The notes beneath the pieces are model-generated. The model made no database searches. It was not told the DNA's origin and saw only the letters and a list, made by a program, of their open reading frames with translations. Shown here one piece after another: positions 1 to 11,262 of a DNA stretch of 64,000 nucleotides; within the stretch, counting starts at the first letter, position 1; every line of letters begins with the position of its first letter. The stretch comes from Warburgia ugandensis (Eukaryota; Streptophyta; Magnoliopsida; Canellales; Canellaceae): assembly GCA_035236585.1 (NCBI GenBank), contig CP141139.1, forward strand, positions 52,769,217 through 52,833,216. The letters are read 5' to 3'. The translations under genes and the position numbers were made by a program.

Positions 1-1943
1 CAGCAAAGAGCTGGGCTTTAAATGGTCTCCCAGGTCCCACGGCATTTCATTTTGTAATAGTAAGTATTATCAGAAAAATGATTGAGCACGTTCCCATCTT
101 TCATGAGTAGCAAGTGACATGCGCACATGAACTCAGATATAGATGTAAATTGAGTTTGACGACGCTGGGTTTGGCCTGAGTTTGCTTGATCTGCCCTAAC
201 ATTCTGCTACTTGAGCTAACTAAATTTAGCAAATTGTAAGAATAAACCAGACAAAATCAAAATTCACTGTAGATCTTACATGAGATTTTCTCTACTAATA
301 ATAAGTTAAGTTGAGTTTTGTGGGACTCTTGCCATCTTGCCAGCTGTGGATAGACTAACAATGACTTTGCAAGAGCTATGATGACAAAGTTGGTCAAACT
401 TGTCTTAGACTGAGCAAAATCAGGAAAAATTGAAATTAACCAACTCCATGTGTAAATAAGCTAAGGAGATTGGGCCTGGGTAAGCATGATACAAAGTTTG
501 AGTTTTAGGATCAAAATGTTCAAAAAATTTGAGAAAACTTTGGAAGATTTTTTGGAATAGTAAATTCATGTTTTATTTAGTTACAAATTGATCTATCCAT
601 ATATTATTGAGAAGTTGATAAAGGAAAGTGAAATACTTGCCCATATTTTTAGTCATAAGCCCTTTAGTACTGTGATATGGACAGCTATAATACTTGATGG
701 CCCTAGTTTTATGTAGATTAAATTATCCAAATTGTTGCCCTTGATTTAGATGTTCCAAATTCCAGATCTCACATCCATTGGATTATCCTTGCCATTTTTT
801 TCTTGAGTTGTGAAATAAATAGTCAGAAGTTTTACTAGTCATTTTACTGCTAAAAGCAGCAATGACTAAGATCATAGCTGGATGAAAAATTTGAATCATA
901 GCCTATCTAAGTCAAGGGTAATACCTTGAATGACTTCAATCTTCATAAATCTCGGTCCTCCTAGAGTTATACCCTGCCACTACCACTCAGTAAAAGGCTA
1001 ATGAATCAAATAAGGGGCCATATATCAAACTTTTTGACTAGTTCATGAAATTTGTGTTTTGTGAGGTAATTTTTATTTTTAATTTGATAAAATTCCCATT
1101 GCATTCGCAAAATGTGAGAACCCTCGAGTTATAGTTTACCTCTAGCCCTTTCCATGATGTAATTTCATTTTGATTAAAGCTCCCTAATTTCCTAAACTTC
1201 CATGGCCCACATTGCAATCAAGACCCAGTAGTCTATACCATGTTTACAATCACACAAGATGACATACCCCAACAAAGACCCAAAGATACTCTTTTTGATA
1301 TGCTCTTAGAATTCTTAGTATTAATGTGATTAGCATGTCATAGTCCAATTTTAGCTCTCATTGGCTTATCTTTCCGATATTGTTTTCTTATCTGTATTTT
1401 TCTTGCATTTTGTACCTTTCTTTGGTACGAGAAGACAGTCGGTGGCCTGGTCTTATTTCTTGTTTCTTGTTTTCTCATGTTCTCGCGTGAAGTTCTCATG
1501 AATAGAACTGGATGGAAATGGAACCCAAGGACGGCATTGACCAAATAGGTCTTTTCCGTGTACATTTTCATCATTATAGCTTCAGACTGGTTTCCTTGAG
1601 TACATTTTATGTTTCCACGTAATCTTTTGGACCTTTGGGTTAAATTTCAACTGTTAGATTTCTCCATTTATTATTATTTTTAATTTAAGCTGATATGAAC
1701 TAGTACGTAGCAGGTTTCTAATGCAGAGATCCCTTATTTGCTTCTGACAATATTAAGAATTTTTTTACATGGATGACAGTAGGTACATAATCTGTGGACC
1801 CTTGTGTCTGCTCCTTGCCCGGAGCCCGCGTAGGCGGGAGCTTCGCACTGGGCTACCCTTTTACAATAAGTACATTAATAGATCTATTAATGGAACAGTT
1901 GACAAATGAAGCGAAATTTGAACTCATGCCTCTATTTTCGCAG
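1..1943 (+). other. WRKY57 intron, 5' part outside the window
   Basis: This stretch precedes the WRKY57 last exon and must be intron, because the exon at 1944 begins in the middle of the WRKY domain and I find no WRKYGQK-coding exon between 1 and 1943. The intron is therefore longer than 1.9 kb. It is AT-rich and holds one recognisable insert, a SINE tail at 1797-1862. It ends in a pyrimidine-rich run and CAG at 1941-1943. Short open frames here (for example 1338-1574 on -) show no recognisable domain. Confidence 0.7.
1797..1862 (+). mobile_element. Au-type SINE, 3' end fragment
   Basis: About 66 bp match the 3' end of the full SINE at 6979-7168: the CCCTTGTG block, the GGCGGGAGCTTCG block, a GCAC...GGGCTACC block and the terminal T run. 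The tRNA-derived head is missing, so this is a 5'-truncated copy; faint similarity may extend left to about 1782. It lies in the WRKY57 intron, 81 bp upstream of the last-exon splice acceptor. Its GC-rich core stands out against the AT-rich intron. Confidence 0.75.
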
Positions 1944-2304
1944 GAGCTATTATCGTTGCACAAACAGCAAATGCGCAGTGAAGAAAAGGGTTGAGCGCTC
2001 TTCCGAAGATCCCAGCATTGTCATCACTACATATGAAGGCCATCACTGTCATCATACTGTTGGGTTCACACGAGGAACTCCTGCTCATGAACCCACCTTA
2101 ATTGAGAGGGTGCCTCCTCCTATTCCACAATTATATTATCCAGCAAAGGAGGTCCAATTTGGTCGTCAGCCCAACTTTACACAATTGTACCGATCCCCAT
2201 ATGACTCAGGACAGGCTCAGACATCACCCATGCAAGCATTGCAACATCCAACCGATGAAGGTCTCCTAGACGATATTGTTCCAGCTGAAATGCGCAACAG
2301 ATGA
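1944..2304 (+). CDS. WRKY57: WRKY57 transcription factor, last exon (partial gene)
   Basis: This is the final exon of a group IIc WRKY transcription factor, a nuclear protein that binds W-box DNA. The frame opens after acceptor CAG at 1941-1943 with one base completing a split arginine codon, then [10 protein letters not shown]. That split (phase 2, inside the domain after the missing WRKYGQK part) is the conserved R-type WRKY intron. The zinc ligands are visible as C-X4-C-X23-H-X-H, with [10 protein letters not shown] at the end of the domain. The C-terminus [14 protein letters not shown] is close to the tail I know from Arabidopsis WRKY57 (EGLLGDIVPQTMRN), and this fixes the assignment. The exon encodes 119 residues and stops with TGA at 2302-2304. 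Earlier exons lie upstream of the window. No lesion is seen, so the gene is probably intact. Confidence 0.9.
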
Positions 2305-2607
2305 TGAGCGAAAGATGGTAAGGACAAGAACCATTTTGCTTTTCTATATGCCACGTCTTTTGATAGCTCCTGTTAATTTACTTTGCTTTATGCTGGTAAC
2401 AGTAACAGCAGAATTAAGGATAACTAACACAATATATAAAACAGTGACATAAGTACTACTAACAATAGTGAAAGAAATAATGGTACACAAATGCCATGAA
2501 CTCGTAAGATTCTACTACCAATAAATCATGATACAGATGGTCATGATCGGGTGACAAAATTACCAAATTCCAGACCTGGCCTGACACTTGAATAGTCTCA
2601 TGAACCA
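2305..2607 (+). other. WRKY57 3' flank, probable 3' UTR
   Basis: About 300 bp of AT-rich sequence follow the WRKY57 stop and end where the LINE tail begins. It should contain the 3' UTR and poly(A) site, but no decisive signal is visible. The LINE downstream lies in the opposite orientation, tail to tail with the gene. Confidence 0.4.
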
Positions 2608-3389
2608 TGATAGATGGTAGTCATCATCATCGTCATAACATGAATCTTATTCCTCCATTCCTCTCTATTAAGTACCATGGCTTCATTTAGTCCCAAAGTT
2701 TTTAAATCTTTTCTCACCACTTCTATCCACGTTCTTTTGGGCCTTCTCCTTGTCCTTTTAGAACCTTCTACTTGTATTGCCTCACTCCGTCTAACCAGTG
2801 TCGTTGTTGGTCTCCTTTGAACATGTCCAAATCATCTAAGTCTAATCTTCCCCATCTTGTTACTTATTAGTGCTACCTTTAAATTTCCTTTAATATTTTA
2901 ATTTCTAATTCTATCCTTTCTTGTCTTATCACTCATACATCTTAATATCCTCATTTCTGTGACGTACATCCTATGAGTATGATGTTCCTTAATTGCCCAA
3001 CACTCTGATCTATAGAGCATGGCCGGCCTTATGGCCATCTTATATAATAGTTTGAGTGGCACCCGCTGATTACATAAAACTTTAGATGCACATCTCCATT
3101 TGTTCCAACCCGCTTGGATTTTCTAAGTAATCTCCTTCTCAATCTCTCAATTCTCATGAATCATTGATCCTAAGTACCAAAAGTGGTCTTTTACGAGGAC
3201 TTCTTGGTTATCAATCATGACTGGTGTTTCACTCCTACTTCTCTCCTTGCTAAAATTCCATTCCATATATTCTGTCTTAGTTCGGCTAATTTTAAATTCT
3301 TTAGATTCTAATGTTTCTCTTCATAACTCTAGCTTTATATTTACACTCTCCCTTGTCTCATCAAGTAAGACTATATCATTTACAAATAG

Positions 3390-4310
3390 CATGCACCAGA
3401 GAATCTTCTTGTGCAAATGTTTTGTTAACTCATCCAAAACCAATGTGAAAAGGTATGGGCTCAATGCCGATCATTTGTGCAATTCTATAGTGATAGGAAA
3501 ATAACCAATCTTGCCACTAGTGATCTTAACATTTGTTACTACTCCCTCATACATATCTTTAATTATGTTTATATACCCCTGCGAAACTCCTTTATCTCCC
3601 AACACCCTCCATATTAACTCTCTGGGAACTCTATCATAAGCTTTCTCTAGGTCGATAAAGACCATGTGGAGGTCTTTCCTCCTCTCCTTATATTTCTCTA
3701 CTAATTGTCTTATTAAGAAAATAGCTTCCATGGTAGACCTCCCAAGCATGAAACCAAATTGATTCTCCGATACACTTGCTTCATGTCATAGTCTCTTCTC
3801 AATCACTCTTTCAAAAAGTTTCATAGTGTGACTCATAAGTTTAATTCCTTTATAATTAGTGCAACTCTGTATGTCTCCTTTATTCTTATAAATTGGTACA
3901 ATAGAGCTTTTCCTCCACTCATAAGGCATTTTCTTTAATTTTATAATCTTGTTAAATAACTTAGTCAACCAAACTACTCAAATATCTCCCATATGCTTCC
4001 AAACCTCTATTGGTATACCATTTGGCCCCATGGCCTTTCTTAATTTCATCTTTTTCAAGCCCTCTTTTACTTTAGGTATTATAATCCTATGTTCATATCT
4101 ATAATATCTAATGTTAATTAGGTTTATAGTATTTTCAATTCCTATATTCTTAGAGCCATTGCCATTTAGCAATTTTTGAAAGCATGTTTCCCACCTTTGT
4201 TTGATCTCATCATCTTTGACTAATACTTTTTGATCATCACTTTTAATGCACCTAACATGGTCTAAGTCTTTACCCTTCTGTTCTCTTACTTTTGCAAGTT
4301 TAAACACATC
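3390..4310 (-). pseudogene. LINE reverse transcriptase, broken
   Basis: Frames at 3978-4307, 3786-3968 and 3471-3749 give successive parts of an RTE reverse transcriptase. The entry region reads MGPNGIPIEVWKHMGD. The palm motif A region reads HMVFIDLEKAYDRVP with the catalytic aspartate kept. The downstream catalytic box, normally FADD, reads FVND (near 3381-3392), consistent with two C-to-T type changes. Stops and frameshifts separate the pieces. The enzyme would have copied LINE RNA at a nicked target site; this copy cannot. Confidence 0.85.
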
Positions 4311-5047
4311 TTTTTCAACTTCTCTTATTCCTAGTCTATTATAGAGCTCATCATATGCTTTAAGTTTAGTCTCACTTACTATTCTCTTAACAACCTTTTT
4401 AGCATTCTTATATTGTTCATAGTTTTCATTATTTCTAGTCTTCTGTCAAGCTTTAAAACACATTCGTTTTTCTTTCATAACTTTTTGCGCTGTTTCACTT
4501 CATCACCATGTTTCCTTTACTAATTGCCTTTTATCTTTAGATACTCGTAAGAAATCTTTTGCCACTTTCTTAATGGACTCAACAATATTAATTCACATGG
4601 TATTTACTCCTATTTCATAATTCCAATTTCTTTCTACCATCAACTTATTTGTGAATGAGGTTATTTTTTCTCCTTTTAGGTTCCACCACTTAATTTTTGG
4701 GTAGCTATTAAGTTTATTTCTTTTCTTCCATCTTTTGATATGGATATCCATAACCATTAACCTATATTGTGAGGTTAAACTCTCACTGGGTATCACCTTA
4801 CAATCCTTACACATAGATCGTTCATTATTTCGAAGTAGAAAAAAGTTAGCTTTTATGAAGTCAACTTTTAAAGGTTATTAAGTGTTCATTCCTCTTCTTA
4901 AGGAGTGTATTTACAATGGTCAAGTTATATGACAAAGAAAAATCTAGGATATTCTCCCACATCTCATTTCGTTTACCTATACCATATCCTCCGTGTATTC
5001 TATCATATCCTTCCTTTCTTTTTCTACATGATCATTTAAGTCTGCTC

Positions 5048-5440
5048 CTATAAATATCTCCTCAACATTGGGAATTTCTTGTATGACTCCCTCCATATCT
5101 TCCAAAACTGTCTCTTGATTATATCTTGTAACCCTAATTGTGGTGTGGATGCACTTATAACATTTATAATTTGCTCTCTTAGAATAAGTTTTATTATTAT
5201 AATTTTATCACTGATTCTTTTAACATCCACAACTTTATCTTTTAATTCCTTATGTACTATTATTCTTACATCATTTCTGTTATTATCCTTTCCCACATAC
5301 CATAATTTATACCCATCTATTTCTTTAGCTTTAGTCCCTTTTTACTTGGTTTCTTGGATACAAGCAATGCTGACTCTCCTACGTTTCATCGCGTCTACTA
5401 ACTCCAAACTCTCATCTGTCAATGTCCCTATATTCTATGT
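5048..5440 (-). pseudogene. LINE APE-type endonuclease, broken
   Basis: On the minus strand this region reads as an exonuclease-endonuclease-phosphatase domain: a start near 5430 resembling NIGTLTDESLELVDAMKRRR, then YKLWYVGKDNNRNDVRIIV and INVISASTPQLGL. These match the order in plant RTE LINEs, where the domain nicks the target DNA. The copy has in-frame stops and a divergent catalytic centre. It lies between the repeat-bearing N-terminus and the reverse transcriptase remnants of the same element. Confidence 0.75.
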
Positions 5441-5519
5441 GGTGATACGAATCTTATGCTCTAGAGATATCCTATTTACTTATCACCTTTCTCGACCTCC
5501 ATGGCATGAACCCATGTCC

Positions 5520-5722
5520 ACTTTTCATTGCACCTGGGTTTTGATGCAGCGCGTCGCTTCCGAGGGGAGGCTCTAGCAGCCCTTGCTCATTTTTCACTAC
5601 ACCTAGGATCCAATGTAGCGCATCGCTTCTAAGAGCACACCCTAGCAACCCTTGCATATTTGTCACTGCACTCGGGATCCGATGTAGTGCGTCGTTAATG
5701 GGGAACACCCTAGCTCGAGGGA
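5520..5722 (-). repeat. Three 69-bp (23-codon) tandem repeats at the LINE 5' end
   Basis: A GATGCAGCGCGTCGCTTC-like block recurs at 5543, 5612 and 5681, an exact 69-bp spacing. On the minus strand each unit encodes 23 residues containing SDALH, an I/N-P-x-x-V/M pair and xQGLLxx. The 5472-5741 frame stays open through all units. The third unit is partly diverged. The repeats directly precede the endonuclease remnant. Because the period is a multiple of three, expansion preserved the frame. Confidence 0.8.
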
Positions 5723-5751
5723 ATGTTAGTTTTTGATTCATGTCATATTAG

Positions 5752-6030
5752 GGTTGCCATAGTTTTAAGAAGCTAAAGATGATTTTCATTTTTTCCTTAC
5801 AAACTAATATACAGATGCATATTCATTTGCAAGCAGAAAAGAAATAACAAAATCATCTTCAGCTTCACCCTTGCCGGCAAGTACCTGACTCAAGGTTTGC
5901 CATATTTTAAGAAGTAAGAGATGATTTTCATTTCTTCCTCACAAACTAATATACAAATGCATATTCATTTGTAAGAAAGAAATAACAAAATCATCTTTAA
6001 CTTCTCCATTGCCAGTTGGCACCTAATGCA
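5752..6030. repeat. 143-bp tandem duplication with internal inverted repeat
   Basis: Two similar blocks start at about 5754 and 5897 (offset 143 bp). Each carries GCCATA(G)TTTTAAGAAG, a GATGATTTTCATTT arm, the shared CAAACTAATATACA and ATGCATATTCATTTG core, and then AAAATCATCTT. The GATGATTTT and AAAATCATC segments within a unit are complementary, so each unit could fold into a stem with a loop of about 75 bases. The duplication lies just beyond the LINE 5' end. No family was recognised. Confidence 0.7.
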
Positions 6031-6839
6031 AGACCCTCCTCCTTTTTCATCTGGGCTGGGGATCAGCATTGGTGGAGTTAACCGTGATAAATGGTAGTAA
6101 GCAGCATATATCCCAGTGTATAATTTCCAAATTATTCTCATACTGTCAAAAATAATATTTGTAAGTATTTATCTTACTACATTAAAATTGATAATAACAT
6201 TGTAAATGATCACAGTTGCAGTGGGATGTTTTTGTTAGTATCAGCAGTTAAGCATGGATTTTATTGGTGCTATGGTAATGATATTAAAAACAACACGAAT
6301 AAGAACAACAGTAATCTTCATGAAAATGACATTATGATAATGCCGATATCCACGCAATTAATATATTGCAAAGTGTTAGTTGTTTCTAAAGCCACGCATC
6401 ATTACCAACATCTAGTGGTTCTCACTTGCTGTAGCGCCATCTCCATACATTGTTTAGGATTGGTGCTCGATCATGGCGTACCTTATCCTTGTTTATTGCA
6501 TACTTTGTCAACTCCTTTTCTTCCCTTTTTCTCCAAATGTTGAACATTCACCCCATGAGCAACCCTAACCCATGACTTCGAAAATAGATGCTCTTTATTG
6601 AGCTGCTGCTCTAGAGGCCTTTGCTTAGCTAGATCTATTGATCTCAATAACCTAGTATTCTAAAATGGATGCTAGTCTTCAATGAGAAATTCACCAACTT
6701 CAATGGATGCCAGTCTAAAATGGACATTTAATGTTTTATACATATGTGGACATTCAGCTATGGCAATGGACATTCATTTTTGTCTTTATGTTGACATCTA
6801 AGTTATAATTTTAGCATTTTGTGACATTATATTTTGCAC
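6031..6839. other. Intergenic, nothing recognised
   Basis: About 800 bp of AT-rich sequence. The 105-codon frame at 6226-6543 (+) shows no family features and unremarkable composition. Between 6590 and 6790 the words TGGATGC/TGGACATT recur loosely without forming a clean array. Confidence 0.5.
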
Positions 6840-7820
6840 TTTTTAAAATATATTTTACTTATTTTAATAGTAAAATAATAATTTCACCAATGGTATTAAA
6901 CAAGACATACATTATAATTATAAACTATTATGAATTTTAGCATAGATTATATAATTTTTAACGGTAACATAATATTTTGAGAAGGGGAGCCTTGGCGCAA
7001 CAATAAAAGTTGTTGTCATGTGACTTTGAGGTCATGGGTTCAAGGCATAGAAACAGTTCCTTGCAAAAAATGCAAGGTAAGGCTGCCTACTATAGGCCCT
7101 TGTGGTCCGCCCCTTCCCTGGACCCTGCATAGGCGGGAGCTTCGTGCACCTGGTTGCCCTTTTTAAAAATAATATTTTCAACAATGACATTAAGCATGGT
7201 CACACAATCAATTAATAAATTATTATGCAATGTGGGCCAAAGTTGTTTAATTAAGTCTTATTAGCATTAGTTGGAGACATTTTTTAAAATTCTAAATTAT
7301 AGCATTTTCTAATAAAGTAAAATTTTTGCAATTATTTAAGCATAGTTTACATAATAAATAAACTATTATGAACTTTAAAATAAACTATAACACTTTATAG
7401 TAAAGTAGTATTAAGGCCTATGCACTGAAATAATAAATTATAATGAAATTTAAATAATTTTAATACTTTTATAGTAAAGTAATATTTCTACCAATTGTAT
7501 TAAGCATAAGTGTTATAAAATCTTAATAAATTACTATGCAATTTAGAATAAATTATAGTACTTTTATAGCAAAGTAATATTTCCATCAGTAGTACTACAT
7601 AATAAATTGATAAATTGTTATGCAATTTGAAATAATTAATAATAATTTATACTAAATTAATATTTTCATCAATAGTATAAGCATGCCTTTATAATAAATT
7701 AATCAATTATATATAATTTAAAATAAAATCTTCACCAATGGTATTAAGTATGACCTACATAATAAATTGATAGATTATCATGTAATATAAAATAAATTAT
7801 AATATTTTATAGTAAATGAG
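6840..7820. repeat. AT-rich imperfect tandem repeat, period about 75-95 bp
   Basis: Roughly ten units share the order (A/G)TAAA(G/A)TAATATTT, CACCAATGGTATTAAGCAT, ACATAATAAATTGATAAATTATTATGCAATTT and AAAATAAATTATAATACTTTTAT. Anchor positions for the TAAAGTAATATT block are near 6871, 7317, 7400, 7474, 7569, 7652, 7727 and 7812, giving spacings of 74-95 bp after the SINE insert is discounted. Units are diverged, and the array is interrupted at 6979-7168 by the SINE. Confidence 0.75.
6979..7168 (+). mobile_element. Au-type SINE, full length, with 10-bp target-site duplication
   Basis: The element starts GAGAAGGGGAGCCTTGGCGC and has the tRNA-like head with a TGGCGCAA A-box region and a GGTTCAAGGC B-box region. 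It continues through GCAAGGTAAGGCTGCC and GGCGGGAGCTTCGTGCACC to a CCCTTTTT tail. This is the order of the plant Au SINE family, transcribed by RNA polymerase III and mobilised by LINE enzymes. The 10-bp direct repeat ATAATATTTT flanks it at 6969-6978 and 7169-7178. Its B box has CAAGG where tRNA has CGANN, which may weaken transcription. Confidence 0.9.
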
Positions 7821-10800
7821 AGAGAGTTGGACATCCATAAATCTAATTATCACATGGACAATGGAATGTTTAGAATTGAGTTTGAATTAACTAATTTTTC
7901 AATAGATTTTATTAGATAGACGTCCACAATGTTCTTGATGTCCTATTCATAAGAATAGACTTTTTATGTCCAAAAGTGATATCTCCATCCACATAGAGGA
8001 ATGCTTGACTATATATTGCAACATACTCATTCTCAAAGATGGATGTTACATATGTCCATGGACAACAATTTGGACAAAGCCATATCCTCATCCACAAACA
8101 CCTTGTTAACCTCTGAACTATTTCAAACTCAATTAGCTCCTATTTTCCTATTAATGAATATTACGAGAAGAATAAATTAGTAAATCATAAGCCAAAAAAT
8201 ATGAGGAGATATTGAAATCAAGCTAGGTTTATCAAGAATTGTTAAAGAAAGGTGGATTGGTTATGTTAACAAATTTTTGGTTGTGCACAAGGAATTGGAT
8301 ATGTTATCTATATCAACTTCTTTTTTGACTTTTCTAGTTCACTAATTTTGCAGGTAGTGGTTTATATCCAAGCCATGTGACTTCGACCAAAGGCCTAGTT
8401 TTGGCAAGACATGCAATCTTTTATAGGGCTACTTACATATTGGAACCCATGCATTGTTTACCTTGTGCTAACATGATTAATATTTTTAGCAATCAGCTAA
8501 ATAGAGAATCTCTTGAATTGAGGTTTCTGGGAAATATTTGGTGCTAACCGCTTTCCTACTTGGGAGAAATTATTGCAATGTAGTTATTTAGTGGGGGATG
8601 ACTTGTACTTATTATTTGTAAAAAGGGGTTTGAGTGGGGCATTCAAGTCATGATATACATTCACTGGTAGTTCCAAGTTTTAGTATATAGTAATCATTTC
8701 CATTGAATTATATTCTGATGCTTAAAATAGATATTAGCTTCGTGATTTTTTAACAAATTTTTGTTTGAGCTATTTAAAGGATGTGCTCTGTTTTGAGAGT
8801 GCCTAAAGCAGTCTTCTCCTTGTCCAAATAACACATTCATAACTCTTCTTATAGTTCTTTTAGTTCTAGATCTAGACAAAATAGGATTGAGCGACCAAAA
8901 ATCCACCAAATCCCCTTTCAACAGTGTTATTTTCTTACATATGACTATGTCCTCTTCTTCCTCGTTCTCTACAAAGAAGCTCATCAAGAACTTTGGAGCT
9001 TGATCGAGGTTGGGTTTTTTAGATAAATCTTGAATTAAGATATAGAAAAATTTTCAAGTTTATTATGTTACATTTTTAGTGATTTTGGCTAATTTTTGTT
9101 TCTTGATGTGGTTGATGAAGAAGGCGAACTATTAAACACTTTCCAATGATCCTAATTGATATGATAATAACACTTGACACACACATACCCCTCTCCTTAG
9201 TGTTGAATTAGGAAATTGGGATCATGTCATGGCTATGCTATATGAATTATTAGGGATGTTAAAAGATCCAAGAGTGTCTCTTGACTTATTCCATAAATAA
9301 CAGCAATTAATCCAATTCAAATGTGTCCAACAAGAAACATGAAGTTCTCTACAAGTTCAATTTCCTTCAACTCATCCCTAACCACAACGTTCTCTTCCTT
9401 CTCCATCCTCACTTTTTGAGCCTAATCTCAAGAAAACAACACTGTCCCAAATGGAAAACTAGTGTTCCTTCAAGTTTCTTATTAAACTTGAAATTCAAAA
9501 GAGTTTGGCTTCAAATTCCTTGAAGCCCATTTTGTAGCTCTCTTTTTAAGAAAACAATATCAATTGTCGATATCCTAGAAATGGGTTCCATTGATCTTCC
9601 TTGAAAGTTTTCACAAAACTAAGTGACTCCAAGGGTATAATGGTTTATGCTTGTAATTCTTAAAAACTCATTGAGCAGCCCTTCAAAAACCCTAATGTGG
9701 GTATCAATATTCCTACAAGACCCAGAATTTCTATCTTAGAAACTAGACATCGTTACAAGAAAACAACGACATCTTTTCAAGATATAGGAAGAGAGTGAGG
9801 ATGGTCAAGGCAAGACTTTTAACTCCACATACATTATGTTTGAATATTCCAATTTGCCTAAGAGAGGAAGGTGATGTTGTTGCAAAATGGAGTTCTATTT
9901 GTTTTCTAAACAAGAAAACCAGTTTATTGAATAGAGGAAGGAGATCATGAAGTAAAGTTTTTTGCCCCTTTCCTTTTATCGAGAGAGCCATAAATTTGTT
10001 TTCAATAACCAAATCTAAAAATCCTTGTTTTGCTCGTTTCGCAATCCAATTGAGTTAATGATACGTGGATTAGTGGAACATGTGGTGGGCTAAGAGGGAA
10101 CCTAGACATGGTAACTGCATCTAGGATTATCATTTTCTATTAAATTGATGTAGATCCATTGATACATGGATAATCATGTAAGGCTTTGCTATTGATAGCT
10201 CTAAAACCACTAAAAAATAGTGTAAGGTTTTATGTTTTCTTCTTTGTGTTTGAATAAAATCTAGGGAAATGGTACATATAACCCTTTGTTTTCCCTTGCT
10301 ATAGCACCTTACTAAATGGTACAAACAGATATAACTCATGGTAGGTCAAATTTTATGTAGATTAGAATTGGTTACAATGTTGAGCTTGGCTTTGATGGGT
10401 CTTACTCTATAATTCTCATCCATTTAGTGATCCTAGAAAACGCTACTTGTAATTGTAAAAGTAGATGATGTAACTTTTTGTTGTTCATTTTACAACTGAA
10501 GAAAGCTATGGCTAGAGCCATTCAATAGATGAGAAACTTTGGAGCAAGGCTAATCAAAATCAAGGAAAAGGGAAACAAAATTGAGCTGCGTAGAGTTACA
10601 GTTGCAACTAGACTTTAGCTAGGGGTTTATGAGGGAAAAAACTAAGAATAAGCATGCTACTTTTTGATGAATTTATCCACATAATTTAAATTTAGGAATG
10701 ATTTTACATTGATATCCTAAACTTTTTTTGGGCAAAATGACCCTATTTTTCAAAACCATCAAACAAGGGTTCAATGTTTGTTTAAGTGAAACTTTGTAGG

Positions 10801-11262
10801 ATTTGTTATTAATGGTCCAAATTACTTATAGAATGGCTTCACATGCCATTCACGTGCATATTTATAGGGATAAAAAGTCATAAATTGAATAATGTTTTCA
10901 ATTTTGTAATGATCACCATTGAATTTTTTAACTAAAAAAATTAGTAGGTAAAAGCATCTAATAGGCATGAATTTTGACAATTAGCCTAGCTAGGATAGAT
11001 CAAACAATATAAATGGATTAGATAATCCAAAGTTGGGGCCTACTTGATGGGCATGAATCTTTCTCTCTATTTGGTGGGTCATATCTTCTTCATTCACTTC
11101 CTTCTCATTCCTCTTCTAAATCATCTCCCATTCATGAAAAAGAATTTTTTTTCTATAATAATTCAAAATCATAGAAAAATGGCAACCAAGTAGAACCATT
11201 TGCAACTTAGTAATAACATATCATAAATTAAACAACTGCACTACACTCAAATTGACACTTAC
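7821..11262. other. Intergenic, no supported gene
   Basis: About 3.4 kb of AT-rich sequence. Open frames at 7912-8097, 8694-8987, 9323-9523, 9743-10012 and 10130-10339 carry no recognisable domain. I searched the minus strand left of the HSF fragment for the rest of its DNA-binding domain (the GFRKVDPDRWEF region) and found no match. Confidence 0.5.

Larger units (their letters stand above)
2608..5750 (-). mobile_element. RTE-type LINE, nearly full length but degenerate
   Basis: This is a non-LTR retrotransposon read right to left. It encodes a repeat-bearing N-terminal stretch (5472-5741), an APE-type endonuclease (about 5048-5440), a reverse transcriptase (about 3390-4310) and a C-terminal part (2640-3200). 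The 3' end near 2615-2645 carries ATG/GAT triplets, as the other two LINE copies here do and as plant RTE elements typically do. The reading frame is broken by many stops and frameshifts, so the copy is dead. The 5' boundary is placed where the 69-bp repeats end. It lies between WRKY57 and an AT-rich repeat zone. Confidence 0.85.

Noticed and set aside
10480..10620. Possible HSF oligomerisation or activation region (MARAIQ-like words)
   Set aside because: The words lie on the plus strand, opposite to the HSF fragment, contain a stop and do not extend.
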